Assembly: GCF_000717645.1 (NCBI RefSeq)
Contig: NZ_JNZZ01000013.1
Span: forward strand, 62,001-126,000
Reading direction: 5' to 3'
DNA from: Streptomyces californicus
Lineage (GTDB): Bacteria; Actinomycetota; Actinomycetes; Streptomycetales; Streptomycetaceae
Length of the DNA stretch: 64,000 nucleotides
Position 1 is the first letter of the stretch, and each line of letters starts with the position of its first letter. Below are positions 11,291 to 19,317 of this stretch, in pieces. The position numbers and the translations under genes were made by a program. The notes beneath the pieces were generated by a model. The model saw only the letters and a list, made by a program, of their open reading frames with translations. It did not search any database and had not been told where the DNA came from.

Positions 11291-11473
11291 GCCGCCCTGT
11301 GACGCCCTTCGACACCTGCCCCTGGACGGCGAGGGGCGCTCACATGTTCGGGCGCACCATTGGGGCGTAACACCCTTGCGCCTGCCGTAGCTACAGAGCT
11401 ACCGTCACCGACGTTGGACCGGGCGGCCCTGTGGGCGCCCGGTGCCCCGGACGTTGCGATCGGACGGTCGACC

Positions 11474-11914
11474 ATGCGCACTTCGCCCCGCACCCTCCCC
11501 CTCGTACAGGCCCATCGGCAGCGCGGGTTCCGGTTCGAGGTCCTGCGGTACGGGCCGGCCGACGGGTTCGTCCCCGAGCCCGTCGACCTCCGGGTCCTCG
11601 CCACCCCTCGTGACGCCATCCGCGTCCTGCGCGTACAGCTGCGCTCCAGCCACGTCCTCGGGCTCACCCCGCACGAGGCGGGGCGAGCCCTCCACTTCTC
11701 GGAGCAGGGCGGCTGGGTGTCCGCGCTCGGCGCCCTGCACCGGGGCGAGGCGTGCGGGTTCACGTTGATGCTCCGCAAGGGGCGGCACATCGAGTGGCAT
11801 GTGCGCCCCCTCCTCTACCTCAGCCTCGACGCCCCGCCTCCGCCCGGCCGACCGCACGACCCGATGCAGGGGCACCTCCCGTACGCCCCGTCAGCCCCCG
11901 CGCCCCTGCCGTGA
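11474..11914 (+). CDS. Hypothetical protein, family not recognised
   Basis: This open frame of 146 residues shows strong GC3 bias and a plausible globular composition (FRFEVLRYGPADGFVPEPV, then LRVQLRSSHVLGLTPHEAGRAL). No known motif or signal peptide was seen. The frame is open from 11360, but ATG 11474 is the most natural start; no strong ribosome site is evident for either. The last 95 bases overlap the 3' end of the convergent MFS gene, where the encoded tail is Pro-rich and poorly constrained. A minus-strand ORF (11405-11875) is the alternative but looks less protein-like. Confidence 0.5.
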   Translation: MRTSPRTLPLVQAHRQRGFRFEVLRYGPADGFVPEPVDLRVLATPRDAIRVLRVQLRSSHVLGLTPHEAGRALHFSEQGGWVSALGALHRGEACGFTLMLRKGRHIEWHVRPLLYLSLDAPPPPGRPHDPMQGHLPYAPSAPAPLP

Positions 11915-13031
11915 GCAGCGCCAGGACCATCAGCAGGGCGCTCACCCAGACGGGTCCCCGGTAGCCCAGGCCGGCGTCCAGCGTCAGGCCGCCCGCCCAC
12001 GGGCCCACCGTCGCGCCGAGGTTGAACGCCGTCGTCGAGAAGGCTCCGGCCAGCGTCGGGGCACCGGGGGCCAGGCCCAGGACCCGGGTGATCAGCGCGG
12101 TGCCCGTACCGAAGGCGAGCATGCCGAGCAGGGGGATCAGCACCAGTACGAGCACCGGGTGGGCCGCCGCGAGGGCGAGCGCCGACCAGCCGAGGACAAG
12201 CGCGGTCATGCCCGTGGCGACGACCGCGACCGGACGGGCATCGGCGAACCGGCCCGCCACCGTCACCCCGGCGAACGACCCGGCCCCGAAGAGCGCCAGG
12301 GCCACCGGCACCCAGCCCGCCCCGAGCCCCGTCTCCCGGGTCAGCAGCGGCTCCAGGTACGAGAACGTGCAGAACGTCGCCCCCTGTACCAGGGCCATCG
12401 TCAGCAGCACGGGCCGCAGCCGGGGGCCGGTCAGCACGCGCAGCTCGTCGCGTACGGGGACGGGCGCGGCGGCCTCCTCCGTACCCCGGCCGCCCGGGAC
12501 GGCGCGCAGCACCGCGACGGCGGCGGGCAGCGAGACGAGTGCGACGGCCCAGAAGGCGGACCGCCACCCCCAGTGCTCCCCCAGCACCGCGCCGGCCGGG
12601 ACGCCCACCACGCAGGCGATCGTCACCCCGCCGACCACGACGGCGGTGGCCCGGCCCTTGAGCCGGTCGGGTACGAGCGCGACGGCGGTCGTCAGGGCCA
12701 CCGCCCAGAACCCCGCGTTGGCGAGGGCCCCGACGAACCGGGTCGCGAGGAGCACCCCGTAGCTCGGGGTGAGTGCGCCGACGACGTGGACGGCGATGAA
12801 CACGGCGAGGAAGAACAGCAGGGCGCGGCGGCGCGGCCAGGCGCGGCCGGCCAGCGCCATCAGCGGCGCGCCGACGACCATCCCGACGGCGAAGGCCGAG
12901 GTGAGGAGGCCGGCGGAGGAGAGGGAGACGCCGAGGTCGGCGGCGATGCCCGAGACCAGCCCGGACAGCATGAATTCGGAGGTGCCCTGGGCGAAGACCG
13001 CGAGCCCCAGGACGTATACGGCGAATGGCAT
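11820..13031 (-). CDS. MFS efflux transporter, Cmx/CmlR chloramphenicol-exporter type
   Basis: This 403-residue, twelve-helix membrane protein is of the DHA1 group. The opening LGLAVFAQGTSEFMLSGLV, the motif-A-like GAPLMALAGRAWPRRRAL and the central LFGAGSFAGVTVAGRFAD closely resemble what I recall of Streptomyces CmlR/Cmx chloramphenicol exporters. The natural substrate in this strain is not shown. The ATG at 13031 is the family start. It is a single gene with about 640 bases of gene-free sequence upstream, and it converges on and overlaps the hypothetical gene at its 3' end. Confidence 0.88.
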   Translation of the reverse strand: MPFAVYVLGLAVFAQGTSEFMLSGLVSGIAADLGVSLSSAGLLTSAFAVGMVVGAPLMALAGRAWPRRRALLFFLAVFIAVHVVGALTPSYGVLLATRFVGALANAGFWAVALTTAVALVPDRLKGRATAVVVGGVTIACVVGVPAGAVLGEHWGWRSAFWAVALVSLPAAVAVLRAVPGGRGTEEAAAPVPVRDELRVLTGPRLRPVLLTMALVQGATFCTFSYLEPLLTRETGLGAGWVPVALALFGAGSFAGVTVAGRFADARPVAVVATGMTALVLGWSALALAAAHPVLVLVLIPLLGMLAFGTGTALITRVLGLAPGAPTLAGAFSTTAFNLGATVGPWAGGLTLDAGLGYRGPVWVSALLMVLALLTAGARGLTGRTGGAPASGRAVGRAEAGRRG

Positions 13032-13448
13032 GGGTGAGTACCCCTTGGACGGAACGTCGCGTGGACAGACAGACCGGAGGGCGGGATACGGGTCGCGCGG
13101 ACGCCCGGACGGGGCGGCGCGAGAGGTGCCCGGCGGCGACCGGACCCGGCGGTGTGCTGTGCCGGGGGTCGGCCGGTGGCACGAACCCTGCGTACGGAGG
13201 TGACGCGAGGGGGGAACGGCCCGTACCCGCGGTGGTCCGGCGGGCGTGGAACCGTGGCGAAGGGGGCCGGGGACCTGGAGGGTCAGCCGGCGACGCTCAG
13301 CGGGAACACGGCCACCGGCGCACCGGTGGCCGGAGTCTGTCGGACTCGGGGCTGGACATGGAACGGGAGCCTACCGCCCGGGCGCCGGGGACTCCAGCGG
13401 CTTATGAACGGGGCGGGGCGACGGGGCGCGGCCTCCAGGCGGATCGAC

Positions 13449-13616
13449 GCGTACGGAGGCCGTACGGGGGCGGCCGCACGGCGCGTACCCCGGGCGAGCC
13501 GAACGGGTACGGAGGTCGTACGGAGCCGGCTGCGTGGGCACGTACCCCGGGCGAGCTGACGCGTACGGAGGCTGCGCGGAAGCGACTGCGCGGGGCGCGT
13601 GCCCCCGGCGGCCGGG
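13449..13616. repeat. Degenerate 56-bp repeat, three tandem copies
   Basis: Units start at 13449, 13505 and 13561, each with a form of GCGTACGGAGG followed about 35 bases later by a form of CGTACCCCGGGCGAGC. The first two copies are closest and the third is diverged. The array fills part of the 13032-13670 gap, in which I see no gene. Confidence 0.6.
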
Positions 13617-13621
13617 GGCAC
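13599..13621 (-). terminator. Hairpin terminator of the small gene 13671-13847
   Basis: A perfect 10-bp stem (GTGCCCCCGG with CCGGGGGCAC) and a 3-base loop lie 50 bases past the stop of the minus-strand small gene. The stem is embedded in the third copy of the 56-bp repeat. Confidence 0.6.
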
Positions 13622-13670
13622 CTCGCCGTTCGAACGGACCGGCCGGCGGCGGCCTGGCCGGTCGGGCCGG

Positions 13671-13847
13671 TCAGCGGCGGCGGGAGCGCTGCTTGGTCCG
13701 CTCCGGCTCCCTGGCCGAGGTCGTGGGCGCGGGCGGAGCGTCGTACGCGGTGTCGAAGTCCTCGTCGTCGTCCATCGCGGTCAGGTCCACGGTGAAGCTG
13801 GGCTCCAGGAAGAGGCCCTGGTGCTGGGGCAGAGAGGCGGTCGTCAT
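13671..13847 (-). CDS. Small protein, acidic centre and basic tail, not recognised
   Basis: The 58-residue open frame starts at ATG 13847 with GAGGA nine bases upstream and is followed by a strong hairpin. Codon use is typical of the chromosome (almost all third positions G or C). The peptide has three zones: a near-neutral start (MTTASLPQHQGLFLEPSF), a strongly acidic middle (AMDDDEDFDTAYD) and a basic Arg-rich end (RTKQRSRRR). There is no signal peptide, no Cys and no known motif. I do not recognise the family. The acidic stretch before the Arg tail could be a protein-interaction module. It stands alone between the MFS exporter and the CGNR regulator. Confidence 0.6.
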   Translation of the reverse strand: MTTASLPQHQGLFLEPSFTVDLTAMDDDEDFDTAYDAPPAPTTSAREPERTKQRSRRR

Positions 13848-14119
13848 GGCTGTCAGTCCTCGGGGTCGCAGCGCTTTACCGGCTGTCTGTACCCCGCCGG
13901 CCGCGTTCGATGTGAGTGTGCATCAAGAAAATATTCGGTGCGCCCCGCGTGACGCCGCTGGCAGCGGTTCGGGGGGGCGGACGCCGGCCGGTCGATCCGT
14001 GCGGACGGTTACCGGGGGCGCGCAAATCATCGCACACGATCACCTGGGGTGCCGTGGATTAACCCGGGCAGGAAGCGGAATGGCGGCTTCGGAAACACCG
14101 GCACCGCCCCTACCGGCCA

Positions 14120-14149
14120 CCTAATGTTAATACGTGGTTTGACATTAGG
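14120..14149. promoter_or_regulatory. Inverted repeat with TTGACA upstream of the CGNR gene
   Basis: CCTAATGT (14120-14127) and ACATTAGG (14142-14149) form a perfect 8-base dyad, and a consensus -35 hexamer TTGACA (14139-14144) overlaps the right arm. No matching -10 is clear. It is a candidate operator-promoter for the gene at 14201. The rest of 13848-14119 shows only an AT-rich patch (about 13925-13940) and no gene. Confidence 0.5.
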
Positions 14150-14200
14150 ACTTTAGGCTGGAGAGTACAGGCGTTCAGAAGACGGCGAGGGGAGCCACTC

Positions 14201-14815
14201 ATGACACAGCGGCCCGTGACGGAACTCGCGAACACCATCCGCCTCGGCGGGGACGGCGGCGTCCTCGACGAACTGGGCACGGTCGGGGCGACCGGCAGAT
14301 GGATCCGTCGTCAGGCCGGGAACGTCGGCGGCATCGGGGGACTGATCGTGGACGAGGAAGTGAGGCAAGCGGTCCTCGTGGTGCGCGGAGCGGCGAGGTC
14401 GCTGTTCGCGCGGGCGGTCGATCCGGCCCCACCCAGCCCCGTCGACGCCCATCGTCTGATGCCCGCGGGCGAGGCGCTGGCCGCCCTGAACGACGCGTCC
14501 GCCCGGGAGTTGGTGGCGCCGCAGCTCCGCTGGCCCACCGAAGGGCCGCCCTCGGCCACCCTGTCCTCGGCGGAGGCCGACCCGCGGGTCCGACTGATCG
14601 CCGCACTGGCGCGGGACGCCGTCGACTTCCTGAGCGGGCCGCAGCGCGAGCACCTGCGGGCCTGCCACGCGCCGCGCTGCGCACGGTACTTCGTCCGCAG
14701 CCACGGCCGGCAGGGGTGGTGCACCCCGGCCTGCGGCAACCGCGCCCGGGTCGCCCGCCACTACGAGCGGGCCCGGGAGGCGGCCGCCAACGGATCAGCG
14801 CCTCCCGCTTTCTGA
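14201..14815 (+). CDS. CGNR zinc-finger transcription regulator (ABATE domain)
   Basis: This 204-residue protein has an N-terminal stress-response ABATE-like domain and a C-terminal CGNR zinc finger. The metal and DNA-binding segment is CHAPRCARYFVRSHGRQGWC then CGNRARVARHYER, with two Cys pairs spaced as the family requires. The ATG at 14201 has GAGGGGAG at good spacing. It is probably a small-molecule or stress-responsive regulator that binds the palindrome upstream of its own gene. The target is unknown. It converges with the geranylgeranyl reductase gene. Confidence 0.9.
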   Translation: MTQRPVTELANTIRLGGDGGVLDELGTVGATGRWIRRQAGNVGGIGGLIVDEEVRQAVLVVRGAARSLFARAVDPAPPSPVDAHRLMPAGEALAALNDASARELVAPQLRWPTEGPPSATLSSAEADPRVRLIAALARDAVDFLSGPQREHLRACHAPRCARYFVRSHGRQGWCTPACGNRARVARHYERAREAAANGSAPPAF

Positions 14816-14854
14816 CGGAACGTCACATCACGACTCGACCGGCGCCGGGCGGCG

Positions 14855-16138
14855 TCACGCCTTCGGGGCCACCTTCGACAGGCCGTTGATGATGCGGTCC
14901 ATCGCGTCGCCGCCCTGCGGGTCGGTCAGGTTGGCCAGCATCTTGAGCGTGAACTTCATCAGCAGCGGGTGGGTCAGGCCGCGCTGGGTGGCGACCTTCA
15001 TGACCTTCGGGTTGCCGATCAGCTTCACGAAGGCGCGGCCCATCGTGTAGTAGCCGCCGTAGGTCTCCTTGAGCACCTTCGGGTAGTTGTTCAGGGCCAG
15101 TTCGCGCTGGGCCGGGGTGGCGCGGGCGTGCGCCTGGACGATGACGTCGGCCGCGATCTGGCCGGACTCCATGGCGTACGCGATGCCCTCGCCGTTGAAC
15201 GGGTTGACCATGCCGCCCGCGTCACCGACGAGCAGGAGGCCCTTCGTGTAGTGCGGCTGGCGGTTGAAGGCCATCGGGAGGGCCGCGCCCCGGATGGGCA
15301 TCGTCATGTTCTCCGGGGTGTAGCCCCAGTCCTCCGGCATCGAGGCGCACCACGCCTTGAGCACCTCGCGCCAGTCCAGCTCCTTGAAGGCGGAGGAGGA
15401 GTTGAGGATGCCGAGGCCCACGTTGGAGGTGCCGTCGCCCATGCCGAAGATCCAGCCGTAGCCGGGCAGCAGCCGGTCCTCGGCGCCGCGCCGGTCCCAC
15501 AGCTCCAGCCAGGACTCCAGGTAGTCGTCGTCGTGGCGGGGCGAGGTGAAGTACGTCCGCACGGCCACGCCCATCGGGCGGTCGTCGCGGCGGTGCAGGC
15601 CCATCGCGAGGGAGAGCCGGGTGGAGTTGCCGTCGGCGGCGACGACGAGCGGGGCGTGGAAGGTGACCGGGGTCTTCTCCTCGCCGATCTTCGCCTCCAC
15701 GCCGGTGATGCGGCCGGTGCGCTCGTCGCGGATGGGCGCACCCACGTTGCAGCGCTCGTACAGCCGGGCGCCGGCCTTCTGCGCCTGCCGGGCGAGCTGC
15801 TCGTCGAAGTCGTCGCGCTTGCGGACCAGCCCGTAGTCCGGGTAGGAGGCGAGTTCCGGCCAGTCGAGCTGGAGGCGGACGCCGCCGCCGATGATGCGCA
15901 GGCCCTTGTTGCGCAGCCAGCCGGCCTCCTCGGAGATGTCGATCCCCATGGAGACGAGCTGTTTCGTGGCGCGGGGCGTGAGCCCGTCGCCGCACACCTT
16001 CTCGCGGGGGAAGGCGGTCTTCTCCAGGAGCAGGACGTCGAGTCCGGCCTTGGCGAGGTAGTAGGCGGTCGTGGAGCCGGCTGGGCCCGCCCCGACGACG
16101 ATCACGTCCGCGCTGTTCTCGGTCAGGGGCTCGGTCAC
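14855..16138 (-). CDS. Geranylgeranyl reductase family flavoprotein (probable menaquinone side-chain reductase)
   Basis: This FAD-dependent enzyme is predicted to saturate isoprenoid double bonds. The 427 residues include the N-terminal Rossmann dinucleotide motif VGAGPAG (15-21), the PREKVCGDGLTPRA segment conserved in GGR/MenJ proteins, and the second FAD motif LLVGDAGGMVNPFNGEGI. The GTG at 16138 has GGGAG nine bases upstream. In actinobacteria this family partially saturates menaquinone tails (MenJ in Mycobacterium). Lying 0.7 kb from menG and near mqnA/mqnC and nuo, that role is the best inference, though archaeal-type lipid substrates cannot be excluded. Confidence 0.9.
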   Translation of the reverse strand: MTEPLTENSADVIVVGAGPAGSTTAYYLAKAGLDVLLLEKTAFPREKVCGDGLTPRATKQLVSMGIDISEEAGWLRNKGLRIIGGGVRLQLDWPELASYPDYGLVRKRDDFDEQLARQAQKAGARLYERCNVGAPIRDERTGRITGVEAKIGEEKTPVTFHAPLVVAADGNSTRLSLAMGLHRRDDRPMGVAVRTYFTSPRHDDDYLESWLELWDRRGAEDRLLPGYGWIFGMGDGTSNVGLGILNSSSAFKELDWREVLKAWCASMPEDWGYTPENMTMPIRGAALPMAFNRQPHYTKGLLLVGDAGGMVNPFNGEGIAYAMESGQIAADVIVQAHARATPAQRELALNNYPKVLKETYGGYYTMGRAFVKLIGNPKVMKVATQRGLTHPLLMKFTLKMLANLTDPQGGDAMDRIINGLSKVAPKA

Positions 16139-16235
16139 GGTCGGATCTCCCGAAGACTCGAATTCGCGTGCCGCGCGGCACATGTCCCGTGCAGTCTATG
16201 GGGGCCTGCAGACCAACCCTCCGAAGGGCTCCCAC

Positions 16236-16763
16236 ATGTCGATCGCGCCTGCCACGCCCCACGCCTCGGCCCCCGCCGTACGCCTCCGTGTCCCGACCGA
16301 CGAGGACGCCCTGACCTGGTACCGGGTGTTCGACGACCCCGAGGTGATGGAGTTCTTCGGGGGCCGCCGGGCCGACCTCTGCGACTACGAGGAGCTGACC
16401 GCGCGCCAGCGGCGGCACGACGCGGAGCTGGGCTACTGCCTGTGGACGCTCACGGACGAGGAGGACGCCGTTCTCGGGTTCACCGGGGCGCAGCCGTGGC
16501 CGCACGCGCACTACGGCCCGGTCGGAGCGATCGAGATCGGCTGGCGCCTCGGGCGTACGGCGTGGGGGCGCGGGTACGCCTCCGCCGCCGCCCGCACCAC
16601 GCTGGAGCGGGTACGGGCGGCGGGGGTGGGCGAGGTCGTCGCGATGGTCCACGAGCGGAACGCCCGGTCGATGGCGGTCGCGGAGCGGCTCGGGATGCGG
16701 CGCGCCGAGTCGTACGACACCCCTCGCGGGCAGGTGGCGGTCTGCTTCCGGCTGGAGCTGTGA
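16236..16763 (+). CDS. GNAT-family N-acetyltransferase
   Basis: This 175-residue RimJ/RimL-like acetyltransferase contains VRLRVPTDEDALTWYRVFDDPEVMEFFGG near the start, IEIGWRLGRTAWGRGYASAAA (acetyl-CoA loop) and HERNARSMAVAERLGMRR (final motif). The ATG at 16236 is preceded by GAAGGG. The substrate is unknown. It is divergent from the geranylgeranyl reductase gene with fewer than 100 bases between the starts, so the two may share a control region. Confidence 0.88.
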   Translation: MSIAPATPHASAPAVRLRVPTDEDALTWYRVFDDPEVMEFFGGRRADLCDYEELTARQRRHDAELGYCLWTLTDEEDAVLGFTGAQPWPHAHYGPVGAIEIGWRLGRTAWGRGYASAAARTTLERVRAAGVGEVVAMVHERNARSMAVAERLGMRRAESYDTPRGQVAVCFRLEL

Positions 16764-16789
16764 GGCCCCGGAGGTGACCGATGGCCCGA

Positions 16790-16807
16790 CCCGCCGGTAG
16801 CGGCGGG
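16790..16807. terminator. Bidirectional hairpin between GNAT and menG
   Basis: CCCGCCG and CGGCGGG pair around a GTAG loop in the 50-base gap between the two converging genes. Confidence 0.55.
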
Positions 16808-16813
16808 GGGGCC

Positions 16814-17506
16814 TCAGGCGCGGGTGGCCCGGTGCAGGGCCACCACGCCGCCCGTCAGGTTGCGCCAGGCGACCTTGGACCAGCCCGCCTTCTGGAGCAG
16901 TGCGGCGAGCGCGGGCTGGTCGGGCCAGTCGCGGATGGACTCGGCGAGGTAGACGTACGCGTCCGGGTTGGAGGAGACCGCGCGGGCGGTCGGCGGGATC
17001 GCCCGCATCAGGTACTCCGTGTAGACCGTGCGGAACGGGGTCCAGGTCGGCTGGGAGAACTCGCAGATCACGACCTTGCCGCCGGGCTTCGTCACCCGGT
17101 ACAGCTCGCGCAGGGCGACCTCGGTGTCCTGGATGTTGCGCAGCCCGAAGGAGATGGTGACGGTGTCGAACGTCTCGTCCCGGAACGGCAGCTTCATGCC
17201 GTCGCCCGCCGTGAACGGCATCCAGGGGTGGCGCTCCTTGCCGACCTTGAGCATGCCGAGCGAGAAGTCGCACGGCACGACGTAGGCGCCCGCCTTCACG
17301 AAGGGCTGCGAGGAGGTCGCCGTGCCCGCCGCCAGGTCCAGGACCTTCTGGGCGGGGCGGGCGTCGACCGCGCGGGCGACCGCCTTGCGCCACAGCCGGG
17401 CCTGGCCGAGCGAGATCACGTCGTTGGTCAGGTCGTAGTTGGCCGCCACCCCGTCGAACATCGAGGCGACTTCGTGCGGCTGCTTTTCCAGGGAGGCTCG
17501 GGTCAC
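16814..17506 (-). CDS. menG: Demethylmenaquinone methyltransferase
   Basis: This SAM-dependent enzyme performs the last step of menaquinone biosynthesis, methylating demethylmenaquinone. The 230-residue product shows the UbiE/MenG pattern: [21 protein letters not shown], then the SAM motif [12 protein letters not shown], and [26 protein letters not shown]. Family members usually start at [13 protein letters not shown], so I use GTG 17506; an ATG four codons earlier (17518) is also possible, and neither has an ideal ribosome site. With mqnA and mqnC in this window it supports the futalosine route to menaquinone, the likely electron acceptor of the nuo complex. Confidence 0.94.
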   Translation of the reverse strand: MTRASLEKQPHEVASMFDGVAANYDLTNDVISLGQARLWRKAVARAVDARPAQKVLDLAAGTATSSQPFVKAGAYVVPCDFSLGMLKVGKERHPWMPFTAGDGMKLPFRDETFDTVTISFGLRNIQDTEVALRELYRVTKPGGKVVICEFSQPTWTPFRTVYTEYLMRAIPPTARAVSSNPDAYVYLAESIRDWPDQPALAALLQKAGWSKVAWRNLTGGVVALHRATRA

Positions 17507-17536
17507 CCTTCCATTCAAGCAGCCGCGTCCCCGGGA

Positions 17537-18463
17537 TCAGCGGGGGCGGTCGCCCGCGATGGCGACGCGTTCCGCGACCCGGCGGTGCGGGGCGTAGTCG
17601 TTGACGGCGTAGTGCTGGGTGGCCCGGTTGTCCCAGAACGCGACGTCGCCCGCCCGCCAGGAGAACCGCACCTGGTACTCCGGGGCGTGGGCCTGCTGGA
17701 AGAGCAGCCGCAGCAGCCGGTCGCTCTCCTCCTGCGCGAAGCCGACGATGCGCGTGGTGAAGGAGGCGTTGACGAAGATCGTCCGGCGGCCGGTGACCGG
17801 GTGGCGGCGCACCACCGGGTGCTCGACCGGCGGGAACCGCTCCTGGTGCGCGGCCAGCCGCTCCGGCGGGGAGAAGCGGGCGAACCCGGGGATGAAGTCG
17901 TGCACCGCACGCGCCCCCTCGACGCGCTCCTTCACCTCCTCGGGCAGGTCGTCGTAGGCGGCGGCCATGTCCGCCCACAGCGTGTCCCCGCCGACCGGCG
18001 GCACCTCGCGGAGCTGGAGGACCGCGCCGAGGGCGGGGCGCTCGCGGAAGGTGACGTCGGCGTGCCAGACGTTCTCGAAGGTGGGGACGGCGGTGCGGTC
18101 GAGCCGGGCGACCTCCGGGTCGTCGCCGGTGGCGAGCAGCGGGTTGGTCTCCAGCTCGCCCCACTGCCCGGCGAACGCCCGCTGCTGGAGCGAGGTGAGG
18201 TGCTGATCGCGGAAGAACAGCACCTTCCACTCCAGCAGCGCCCGGTCCAGTTCGGCGCGCACGGCCGGGTCCAGGGGGCGGGTCAGGTCGACGCCGTGGA
18301 TCTCGGCGCCGATGACCCGGCCGAGCGGGACCAGGCGGAAGCGCTCGTACGGGCGGTCGGTCCAGCCATCCGGGACCCGGCGCAGGGTGCGCGGGCCCTC
18401 GTACAGGCCGTCGGCGGGGATGCGGTGGGCGCGCAGCCCGGGGGGTGCGGTGGTGGTGGTCAT
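17537..18463 (-). CDS. TauD/TfdA-family Fe(II)/2-oxoglutarate dioxygenase
   Basis: This non-haem iron oxygenase is probably for alkylsulfonates such as taurine, releasing sulfite for sulfur nutrition. The 308 residues carry the facial triad His134-x-Asp136 (WHADVTF) and His284 (TQHYAV), with the 2-oxoglutarate-binding Arg in HRRVAERV just after. It is the last gene of a minus-strand operon behind an ABC transporter of the TauABC/SsuABC type (gap 35 bases), and that context gives the substrate class. A related alkyl-sulfatase role is possible. The order permease, binding protein, ATPase, dioxygenase matches tau-type clusters by content. Confidence 0.88.
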   Translation of the reverse strand: MTTTTAPPGLRAHRIPADGLYEGPRTLRRVPDGWTDRPYERFRLVPLGRVIGAEIHGVDLTRPLDPAVRAELDRALLEWKVLFFRDQHLTSLQQRAFAGQWGELETNPLLATGDDPEVARLDRTAVPTFENVWHADVTFRERPALGAVLQLREVPPVGGDTLWADMAAAYDDLPEEVKERVEGARAVHDFIPGFARFSPPERLAAHQERFPPVEHPVVRRHPVTGRRTIFVNASFTTRIVGFAQEESDRLLRLLFQQAHAPEYQVRFSWRAGDVAFWDNRATQHYAVNDYAPHRRVAERVAIAGDRPR

Positions 18464-18498
18464 GGTGCTCCTCCTCCGGTGGGGGTCGGGCGTACGGG

Positions 18499-19317
18499 TC
18501 AGCCGGCCGCTTCGCGCACCGCTGTGCCGATCTCGGCGCGCAGGGCGGCGTACGCGGGCAGGCCGCGCAGTTCGTCGGGGCCGGCTCCGGTGCGGGGCAA
18601 GCCGATGGGGAGGTCGAGGGCGACGGTCCCCGGGCGGTTGGTGAGGACGATCGCGCGGGAGCCGAGGAAGACCGCCTCGTCCACGCTGTGGGTGACGAAC
18701 ACGGCGGTGGTCCCGGTCTCGGCGCTCATGGTGCGCAGGTCCTCCTGGAGTCGTTCCCGGGTGAGCGCGTCGAGCGCGGCGAAGGGTTCGTCGAGCAGCA
18801 GCAGCCGTTTGCCGCCGGCCAGGGCGCGGGCGATGGCGACGCGCTGCTGCTGGCCGCCGGAGATCTGCCAGACCCGGCGTCCGGCGGTGCCGGCGAGTCC
18901 GACGCGGTCCAGCAGCCCCGCGACACGCTCCGGCCGTTCGGACCGGGGCACACCGGCGTACGCCAGCGCGAGTCCGATGTTGTCGCCGACCGTGCGCCAG
19001 GGGAAGAGGCGCGGCTGCTGGAAGACGATGCCCGCCCGGCCGCCGGGTTCGGGGCGCTCCCCGAACACCTCGACCGAGCCCTCGGCCGCGTGCTCGAAGC
19101 CGGCGATCAGCCGCAGCAGGGTGCTCTTGCCGCAGCCGGAGGGTCCGACGAGGACCAGGAACTCACCGGCCGGGATCTCCAGGGAGAGCGGGCCGAGCGC
19201 GGTGACCGCGTCCGGGCCCCTGCCGTAGGAGTGCCGCAGACCGCGTACGGAGACGACGGGGGCGCTCCCCGGCGGCTCGGGGGCCCGGGTCTTCTCGGTG
19301 TCAGGGGCTGACGGCAT
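18499..19317 (-). CDS. ABC transporter ATP-binding protein, sulfonate/taurine type
   Basis: This 272-residue ATPase powers uptake. Walker A is GPSGCGKST (58-66), a Q-loop follows in FQQPRLFPW, the signature is ISGGQQQR, Walker B is LLLLDEPFAALD, and the switch His is in FVTHSVDEAVF. The Walker A region and the short regulatory-domain-free architecture match SsuB/TauB. The start at 19317 overlaps the end of the binding-protein gene by 17 bases, so the two are co-translated. Confidence 0.92.
   Translation of the reverse strand: MPSAPDTEKTRAPEPPGSAPVVSVRGLRHSYGRGPDAVTALGPLSLEIPAGEFLVLVGPSGCGKSTLLRLIAGFEHAAEGSVEVFGERPEPGGRAGIVFQQPRLFPWRTVGDNIGLALAYAGVPRSERPERVAGLLDRVGLAGTAGRRVWQISGGQQQRVAIARALAGGKRLLLLDEPFAALDALTRERLQEDLRTMSAETGTTAVFVTHSVDEAVFLGSRAIVLTNRPGTVALDLPIGLPRTGAGPDELRGLPAYAALRAEIGTAVREAAG

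Noticed and set aside
11405..11875. Minus-strand alternative gene opposite 11474-11914
   Set aside because: Its composition is less protein-like and it has no clear ribosome site; the plus frame has better codon bias.
15222..18230. 1002-residue minus-strand open frame
   Set aside because: It runs out of frame through the geranylgeranyl reductase, menG and dioxygenase genes and is rich in Arg/Pro/Gly; a shadow.
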